This document shows positions 6,621 through 9,904 of a DNA stretch of 9,904 nucleotides, one piece after another. The number at the start of each line of letters is the position of its first letter. The first letter of the stretch is position 1. The DNA is taken from positions 1 to 9,904 of the forward strand of contig CARJCM010000048.1 of NCBI GenBank assembly GCA_948999435.1, given 5' to 3'. The stretch comes from an uncultured Bacilli bacterium (GTDB taxonomy: Bacteria; Bacillota_I; Bacilli_A; RF39; UBA660). The translations under genes were made by a program, and so were the position numbers. The notes below the pieces were generated by a model. That model searched no databases, had not been told where the DNA came from, and worked only from the letters and a program-made list of their open reading frames with translations.

Positions 6621-6637
6621 TTTTATGAGGTGTTACT

Positions 6638-7360
6638 ATGGATATAGAAGTAAAAAGAAATGTTTTAATATTATGGGATTTTCTTTGTTTAAAAAATAAA
6701 CCAGAGAAAGCAGAATGTATTATTGGTTTAGGAAGTATCCTTGAAAGTGTGCCTAGAAAATGTGCCGAATTATATAAAAGTGGTTATGGTAAATATATAA
6801 TCTTTACAGGAAATTGTGGTAAAGGTACAGAAGGAGTTATAACTAAAACTGAGGCTGAGATTTTTAAAGAGAAAGCTCTTCAAGAAGGAGTACCTGAAGA
6901 TAAAATATTGATAGAAGAAGCTGCGACTAATACTTATGAAAATTTTAGATATAGTTTAAAAGTTTTAGAAGAAAATAATTTACATCCAGAAAGTTATTTG
7001 ATTGTAGGAAAACCTTATCAAGAAAGAAGAGCAGAAGATATAGCTTGGGTAGAACTAAAAGATAATTTTTCGGTTGCACCTTTTAGTGTTAGTTTTGAAG
7101 AATTTTTAGAATATGTAACAAGTAATGGTTTAATGAATATGGAAGATGTAATCAACGAGATTGTAGCAGAAATTAATATATGTCTTTTAGCTCCTAAATA
7201 TGGAATACAACAAGAATGTGATATTCCAAATGATGTTAAGGCTAGCTATGAGTTTTTATGTAACGTAGGTTATACTAAGTATTTATTAACAGAGGATAAA
7301 ATTGCTAGAGTTATAGAAAAATGGAGACAACAAGAAATATTAAATAATGGTAGAAAGTAA
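6638..7360 (+). CDS. YdcF/ElyC/SanA (DUF218) family protein
   Basis: The DUF218 fold is Rossmann-like. Relatives include E. coli YdcF, which binds S-adenosylmethionine, and SanA/ElyC, which affect the cell envelope. Family markers are IIGLGS (28-33), FTGNCGKGTEG (56-66), TKTEAEIFKEKALQEGVPEDKI (69-90), EEAATNTYENF (93-103) and LIVGKPYQERRA (121-132). There is no signal peptide or membrane segment, so it is cytoplasmic like YdcF and unlike SanA. The 240-residue length is normal; the last 90 residues are family-specific. It has its own promoter but is followed after 11 bases by the zinc-ribbon gene, so they probably share a transcript. A truncated copy of its start lies at 9498-9548. The biochemical role is unknown. 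Confidence 0.88.
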   Translation: MDIEVKRNVLILWDFLCLKNKPEKAECIIGLGSILESVPRKCAELYKSGYGKYIIFTGNCGKGTEGVITKTEAEIFKEKALQEGVPEDKILIEEAATNTYENFRYSLKVLEENNLHPESYLIVGKPYQERRAEDIAWVELKDNFSVAPFSVSFEEFLEYVTSNGLMNMEDVINEIVAEINICLLAPKYGIQQECDIPNDVKASYEFLCNVGYTKYLLTEDKIARVIEKWRQQEILNNGRK

Positions 7361-7371
7361 AAGAGGTAAAT

Positions 7372-7707
7372 ATGGAAAATAAAATATGTCAAAGTTGTGG
7401 AAATGTAATCACAACTAATGAAATGTTTGGGACTAATAAAAATAATAGTAAAAATGAAGATTATTGTAAATATTGTTTTCAAGATGGTGAGTTTATCGAT
7501 AAAGTTACAATGGAAGAATATATCGAGATGAGTTCTAAATATGGAGAGCAAGCAGGTATGACAAATGAAGAAATGAAAGAACGTTGTAAAAATTTATTTC
7601 CAACTTTAAAAAGATGGAAGTGTACTTGTACTATGGATTGTGCTAGTGGTTATAACCCTAATTGTACTTGTGAAAATCCTGAGTGTCATTGTACTGAGCA
7701 AAGTTAA
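7372..7707 (+). CDS. Zinc-ribbon protein with cysteine-rich tail
   Basis: The N-terminal part (about 1-60) matches the small zinc-ribbon family with a CxxC knuckle at Cys6/Cys9, a FGTNKNNSKNEDYCKYC element giving Cys32/Cys35, and TMEEYIE. A helix (about 63-78) follows. The last 30 residues are unusual: Cys84, 86, 90, 98, 100, 105 and 107 in a CxC-xxx-C and CxC-xxxx-CxC pattern with few large side chains, looking like a metallothionein. The protein thus has 12 cysteines in 111 residues. It may bind zinc or another soft metal in two sites. It lies 11 bases after the ydcF-type gene with an AGAGG ribosome site. A 9-bp inverted repeat covers its stop codon. Confidence 0.8.
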   Translation: MENKICQSCGNVITTNEMFGTNKNNSKNEDYCKYCFQDGEFIDKVTMEEYIEMSSKYGEQAGMTNEEMKERCKNLFPTLKRWKCTCTMDCASGYNPNCTCENPECHCTEQS

Positions 7708-7720
7708 GATGTTAACTTTG
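7699..7720 (+). promoter_or_regulatory. Perfect 9-bp inverted repeat over a stop codon
   Basis: CAAAGTTAA (7699-7707) and TTAACTTTG (7712-7720) pair around GATG. The left arm ends with the TAA of the zinc-ribbon gene. The following bases (TTATAAAATA) are not a T-tract, so a normal terminator is doubtful. It could be an operator next to a weak -10 (TATAAA), an attenuating hairpin or an mRNA-stabilising end. Confidence 0.45.
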
Positions 7721-7752
7721 TTATAAAATAAAGAATTGGAGGTGGGAAAAAT

Positions 7753-8052
7753 ATGGCAAAAGCAGCATGGATATTTTCTTATAAGCTTAAGAATAATATT
7801 AGTAAAGAACAATTTATGGAATTAACACAAAATTTACATGATGAAATAATTTCAAAAGCAAAAGGTTTTATTTCTTGGGAACATTTTTTACAGAAAGATA
7901 TATGGATAGATTTTGTACTTTGGGAAACTTTAGAAGATGCACATAATGCAACTAAAGTTGGACAAGGAAAAGATGTAACTAAAGATTTTTATGCTTGTAT
8001 TCAAATGAATACTTGTAAGGCTTTAATTTCAGAGTTTGTTAAGAAATATTAG
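7753..8052 (+). CDS. Small ABM-like dimeric alpha/beta-barrel protein
   Basis: The 99-residue protein begins with AAWIFSYKLKNNISKEQFM, followed by an amphipathic helix and SKAKGFISWEHFLQKDIWIDFVLWETLEDAHNA, a beta-alpha-beta-beta pattern like the antibiotic-biosynthesis-monooxygenase and related dimeric barrel families. Length and the WETLEDA segment suit that fold, whose members bind small organic molecules or catalyse simple oxidations. I see no residues that settle a reaction, and Cys82 and Cys88 have no known role. A strong GGAGGTG ribosome site lies 8 bases before the ATG. It belongs to the run 6638-8423 and is followed after 14 bases by the next gene. It could equally be a non-enzymatic family relative. 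Confidence 0.65.
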   Translation: MAKAAWIFSYKLKNNISKEQFMELTQNLHDEIISKAKGFISWEHFLQKDIWIDFVLWETLEDAHNATKVGQGKDVTKDFYACIQMNTCKALISEFVKKY

Positions 8053-8066
8053 TAGGAGATAATTTT

Positions 8067-8423
8067 ATGGCAAGAATATTAAAAGAGAAAGAATTAGTTA
8101 ATACACGATTAGCAACAAATTATGGTGGTTGGATGTATTGTGATAAATGTGGGGAAAATATCGGTTATTTGTGTTATTCAACTTATGATAAATTACAACT
8201 TAATTATGTTTGTAATTGTGGTAGTAAAGGAAGCGCATTATTATATTTTGAAGATAGTAAACTTGGAAAAAATAGTAATGAGGAATTAATTATTATAAAA
8301 AATAGATTTTGTTGTTCAAAGGATAATGAACCTTTAATTACTTTATTAGATAAAAAGCTAGCTAGTTATGAAATGGAAATCACTTGTAAAAATTGTGAGA
8401 ATATTTATAAGCTAGTAAAGTAA
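8067..8423 (+). CDS. CxxC-rich putative zinc-binding protein
   Basis: I do not recognise a named family. The 118-residue protein has nine cysteines that fall into two blocks: Cys25-x-x-Cys28 with Cys49 and Cys51, and Cys82/Cys83 with Cys107-x-x-Cys110; Cys36 stands alone. This suggests two zinc-ribbon-like knuckles. Between them is an ordinary mixed segment (about 52-80). No signal peptide or membrane segment is seen. It begins 14 bases after the ABM-like gene, with TAGGAGA as ribosome site, and is the last intact gene before a decayed region. It is the second cysteine-rich protein in this cluster, so metal or redox stress is a reasonable guess. Confidence 0.7.
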   Translation: MARILKEKELVNTRLATNYGGWMYCDKCGENIGYLCYSTYDKLQLNYVCNCGSKGSALLYFEDSKLGKNSNEELIIIKNRFCCSKDNEPLITLLDKKLASYEMEITCKNCENIYKLVK

Positions 8424-8458
8424 TGTAACTATAACAAATTTTAAGAAATGATAAATTT

Positions 8459-8683
8459 GCTATGGATGATGCAAGAAAAAGGGATGAATGGAATATGTAC
8501 TATTACTTCTAAAAGTAAGAAATCATTTATTTCAGAAAAAAATTTCTTTTTAAAGTGGATACTTTAGAAAAAGTAAAAAATATGCCATGTGTATTTAATA
8601 ATTTGGTTAATTTTTATAATGGAGAGTTTATTTCGAATACAATATTAAATGCTAATTCATTTGAAAAATTAATATCTAAGTAA
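8459..8683 (+). pseudogene. Remnant of a second GNAT-YoaP gene
   Basis: Bases 8459-8552 match 6070-6165 and bases 8558-8674 match 6394-6510 of the intact gene; the second block differs at only 4 of 117 positions by eye. The first roughly 99 codons are gone, about 230 bases are deleted internally, and a 2-base loss in the first block shifts the frame. The junction lies in TTTAAAGTGG, where both flanks carry TTAAAGT-like bases, consistent with deletion at short homology. The C-terminal frame still runs to TAA at 8681-8683. The region 8424-8799 holds no intact gene: this remnant, then the mazEF promoter. Confidence 0.88.
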
Positions 8684-8742
8684 AGCTACATTATGTATAT
8701 TTTATAAGTTTAAATGGTAAAATATTATAAAGTATCTTAAAA

Positions 8743-8760
8743 AAACATTGACAAATGTTT
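8743..8760 (+). promoter_or_regulatory. Palindrome over the mazEF -35 box
   Basis: AAACATT (8743-8749) and AATGTTT (8754-8760) flank GACA, so the dyad covers the TTGACA -35. AbrB/MazE-type antitoxins commonly bind such sites in their own promoters, so autoregulation is likely. Confidence 0.55.
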
Positions 8761-8776
8761 AAACAAAGTATATACT
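8748..8776 (+). promoter_or_regulatory. Consensus sigma-A promoter of mazEF
   Basis: A perfect TTGACA (8748-8753), a 17-base spacer and TATACT (8771-8776). This is the strongest promoter seen in the window and lies 23 bases before the antitoxin ATG. Confidence 0.85.
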
Positions 8777-8784
8777 ACATGTAG
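8775..8784 (+). promoter_or_regulatory. Second mazEF promoter palindrome
   Basis: CTACATGTAG is a perfect 10-base palindrome touching the end of the -10 box and the expected transcription start. With the dyad over the -35 it would let MazE or MazEF clamp the promoter. Confidence 0.45.
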
Positions 8785-8799
8785 ATTGGAGATGATTGT

Positions 8800-9042
8800 A
8801 TGGAAGCTAAACTTCAAAAATGGGGTAACTCTGATGGAATACGAATACCAAATAGTTTTTTGAAATTATTAAATTTAAAGACAAATGACATATTAGATAT
8901 AACATATGAAAATGATAAAATTATTATTACTAAACCTAAAAAAGTAAATATATCACTCGCAGAAAGGTTTGAAAAGTATAATGGTGAAAATTTAGCTAAA
9001 GAATTTAGTTGGGATGAAGCCAAGGGTAAAGAAATATGGTAA
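8800..9042 (+). CDS. mazE: MazE-type antitoxin (AbrB fold)
   Basis: The 80-residue antitoxin has an N-terminal AbrB/MazE DNA-binding domain (about 2-46) with the hallmark KWGNSDGIRIPNSFLKLL (7-24) and DITYENDKIIITKP. The C-terminal part (about 50-80) is the flexible toxin-binding tail; LAERFEKYNGEN and the final FSWDEAKGKEIW resemble the end of PemI/MazE proteins. It neutralises the MazF ribonuclease and represses the shared promoter. GGAG (8788-8791) is 8 bases before the ATG. Its stop overlaps the toxin start (ATGGTAA), giving translational coupling that keeps antitoxin in step with toxin. Confidence 0.95.
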   Translation: MEAKLQKWGNSDGIRIPNSFLKLLNLKTNDILDITYENDKIIITKPKKVNISLAERFEKYNGENLAKEFSWDEAKGKEIW

Positions 9043-9380
9043 AGAAATATATTCCTAAGCAAGGCGATATAGTATTTCTTGATTTTACTCCTACAAAAGG
9101 ACATGAACAAAAAGGATATAGGCCAGCAGTTGTTATTTCTAATGATGTTTTTAATTTAAATACTAAAATGGTAATATTGTGTCCGATTACCTCAAATGAT
9201 AAGGAATTCCCTACCCATTATCTATTAGAAAAATCTTTAAAGGTGAAGGGTTCTGTTTTGTGCGAACATATAAGAAGTATTGATTATGAAATTAGAAACT
9301 TAAAATATGTTGAAAAATTAACGGAAGAAGATTTTAAAAACGTTATTGATTTAGTTTATGCTTGTATGCAAGATAATTAG
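9036..9380 (+). CDS. mazF: MazF/PemK-type endoribonuclease toxin
   Basis: This sequence-specific mRNA interferase is held inactive by the antitoxin encoded just upstream. All the family blocks are present in 114 residues: GDIVFLDFTPTKGHEQKGYRPAVVIS with the catalytic Arg29, ILCPITS with Thr52, and GSVLCEHIRSIDYEIR (72-87) with Arg80 and Asp83. The C-terminal helix (about 96-112) is intact, so I expect an active toxin. The start overlaps the antitoxin stop by 7 bases and has no separate strong ribosome site beyond AAAG, which suits coupled translation at a lower rate. Transcripts would end at the duplicated terminator 36 bases downstream. The cleavage site cannot be told from sequence. Confidence 0.96.
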   Translation: MVKKYIPKQGDIVFLDFTPTKGHEQKGYRPAVVISNDVFNLNTKMVILCPITSNDKEFPTHYLLEKSLKVKGSVLCEHIRSIDYEIRNLKYVEKLTEEDFKNVIDLVYACMQDN

Positions 9381-9415
9381 TTTTAGTGTAAGTAACTGAT
9401 AAATTATTAGTTTTT

Positions 9416-9441
9416 AAGTAAGTTTAATTCTTACTTTTTTT
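9416..9441 (+). terminator. Duplicated terminator now behind mazF
   Basis: AAGTAAG (9416-9422) pairs with CTTACTT (9430-9436), followed by a T-run to 9441. It is the same element as at 6556-6581 with one loop change. It begins 36 bases after the mazF stop and probably ends the mazEF transcript. Confidence 0.75.
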
Positions 9442-9471
9442 GTTGAAGTTCTAAGGAAAATATGTGTGTTA

Positions 9472-9480
9472 TGTTATAAT
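9472..9480 (+). promoter_or_regulatory. Duplicated extended -10 promoter
   Basis: TGTTATAAT is identical to the promoter at 6612-6620. It now reads through a 16-codon remnant toward the Xre-type gene at 9638 and may have become that gene's promoter. Confidence 0.55.
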
Positions 9481-9497
9481 TTTTAGGAGGGGTTACT

Positions 9498-9548
9498 ATG
9501 GATATAGAAGTAAAAATAAATGTTTTAATATTATGGGAAATGTTTTAG
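9498..9548 (+). pseudogene. Truncated start of a second ydcF-type gene
   Basis: The frame reads MDIEVKINVLILWEMF and stops. The first 13 residues match the intact protein at 6638 except for Arg to Ile at position 7. Everything after codon 13 of the parent is deleted. It keeps a promoter and a strong AGGAGG site, so a 16-residue peptide may still be made, without known meaning. Confidence 0.8.
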
Positions 9549-9571
9549 ATAAAATAAGTTAAAAACTAAAC

Positions 9572-9586
9572 TAGCTTAATAAGCTA
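9572..9586 (+). other. Short palindrome before the Xre-type gene
   Basis: TAGCTTAATAAGCTA is a perfect dyad (7-base arms around a central A), 52 bases before the next ATG. There is no T-run to make a good terminator. It may be an operator for the adjacent regulator, or chance in AT-rich DNA. Confidence 0.3.
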
Positions 9587-9637
9587 TTGTTAAAATTTAA
9601 TAAAGAGTTTAAAATGGTTTTTGAGAGGAGAATTTAG

Positions 9638-9904
9638 ATGCAAGATAAAAAAAGTTTTGGCAAGTATATTGCTGAAAAAAGAAAAAAAGCTAAGCTAACA
9701 CAAGAGGAATTAGCTAAAGAATTATATGTAATCCCAACAACAATTTCAAAATGGGAAAGAGGGATAACTTATCCTGATATTACGGTTATTTCTAAATTAT
9801 GTAGTATTTTAAATATTTGTGAACATGAATTTTTTATGGCTTGTGATGATGCCACAAATGGCAAACATAAGTATGTATCTTCTGCACATAATTTAATTGT
9901 TTCC
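9638..9904 (+). CDS. Xre-family HTH regulator (3' end cut by window)
   Basis: The first 89 codons are present. Residues about 7-65 form a Cro/C1-type helix-turn-helix: FGKYIAEKRKKAKLTQEELA, then LYVIPTTISKWERGITYPDI and ISKLCSILNICEHEFF. The segment SKWERG is the recognition-helix end typical of Xre proteins. The residues that follow (MACDDATNGKHKYV) suggest one of the longer Xre proteins with a C-terminal sensing or membrane domain, which is outside the window. AGGAG (9626-9630) is 7 bases before the ATG. Transcription may come from the duplicated promoter at 9472-9480. The target is unknown; the palindrome at 9572-9586 is a candidate. Confidence 0.9.
   Translation, partial: MQDKKSFGKYIAEKRKKAKLTQEELAKELYVIPTTISKWERGITYPDITVISKLCSILNICEHEFFMACDDATNGKHKYVSSAHNLIVS

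Larger units (their letters stand above)
6556..6678 (+). repeat. Direct repeat, copy 1 (terminator, promoter, ydcF start)
   Basis: This 123-base stretch matches 9416-9538 without gaps and with 6 mismatches by eye (about 95 percent). It includes the terminator, extended -10 promoter, ribosome site and first 13 codons of the ydcF-type gene. The copies are 2860 bases apart in the same orientation. Confidence 0.9.
9416..9538 (+). repeat. Direct repeat, copy 2 (terminator, promoter, ydcF start)
   Basis: This is the counterpart of 6556-6678, about 95 percent identical by eye. Beyond 9538 the similarity to the ydcF-type gene stops. One change improves the ribosome site from TGAGGTG to AGGAGGGG. Confidence 0.9.

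Noticed and set aside
7270..7551. Minus-strand open frame of 93 codons rich in Phe and Ile
   Set aside because: It covers the end of the ydcF-type gene and the zinc-ribbon start; its composition is what AT-rich coding DNA gives when read backward.
7606..7812. Minus-strand open frame of 68 codons across the zinc-ribbon tail and ABM-like start
   Set aside because: It is the antisense of two supported genes; its Thr/Ser-rich end mirrors the cysteine-rich tail codons.
8436..8459. CAAATTT / AAATTTG inverted repeat after the CxxC protein as a terminator
   Set aside because: The loop is 11 bases, the stem has one GC pair per arm and no T-run follows; chance is likely at this base composition.
8814..9110. 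Minus-strand open frame of 98 codons across mazE and the mazF start
   Set aside because: The + strand carries an unmistakable antitoxin-toxin pair here.
8684..9415. mazEF segment as a mobile element with its own ends
   Set aside because: No transposase, integrase, terminal inverted repeat or target-site duplication could be seen at its borders.
51..9904. Mycoplasma-type code (TGA read as Trp)
   Set aside because: Every conserved Trp is TGG and no supported gene needs an in-frame TGA; the absence of TGA stops alone is not proof of recoding.

Overview
The window is about 9.9 kb of very AT-rich DNA from a low-GC Gram-positive bacterium. The content points to an uncultured gut Firmicutes or Mollicutes-related lineage: a sortase with its substrate, WYL and GyrI-like proteins, strong AGGAG-type ribosome binding sites, extended -10 promoters and almost no GC-rich codons. 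All genes lie on the + strand and are densely packed. The standard code fits: Trp is TGG and no in-frame TGA is needed. All 15 genes whose 3' end is intact stop with TAA (9) or TAG (6), none with TGA.

Layout. (1) Bases 1 to about 50 are GC-rich, unlike everything else, and read on the minus strand like a piece of a glycoside hydrolase family 31 enzyme; this is most likely a chimeric contig end. (2) 51-948: C-terminal tail of a sortase substrate and a class B sortase. (3) 1006-2490: an extended -10 promoter, a YjbR/MmcQ-type gene broken by an internal deletion, and a family 2 glycosyltransferase. (4) 2517-4123: a compact operon with its own promoter and terminator, encoding CcdA, a membrane-anchored CPPC thioredoxin and an exported two-cysteine protein. 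It reads as a thiol/disulfide relay across the membrane with a possible dedicated client. (5) 4183-6581: a WYL-domain regulator, a 10-6-10 palindrome between it and the next gene, a GyrI-like small-molecule-binding protein and a GNAT-YoaP fusion. (6) 6612-8423: YdcF/DUF218 protein, zinc-ribbon protein with a cysteine-rich tail, small ABM-like protein and a CxxC protein. (7) 8459-9548: a decayed second copy of the GNAT-YoaP/ydcF junction, with a complete mazEF toxin-antitoxin operon sitting exactly between its two halves. (8) 9638 to the end: the start of an Xre-type regulator.

The most notable points are the split duplicated junction occupied by mazEF, whose transcripts probably end at the duplicated terminator; the thiol relay with a candidate substrate; the regulator-palindrome-GyrI-like arrangement; and the metallothionein-like tail on the zinc-ribbon protein. 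Two start sites are best moved downstream (CcdA to 2578, WYL regulator to 4183). No rRNA, tRNA, CRISPR array, insertion sequence or riboswitch was recognised.
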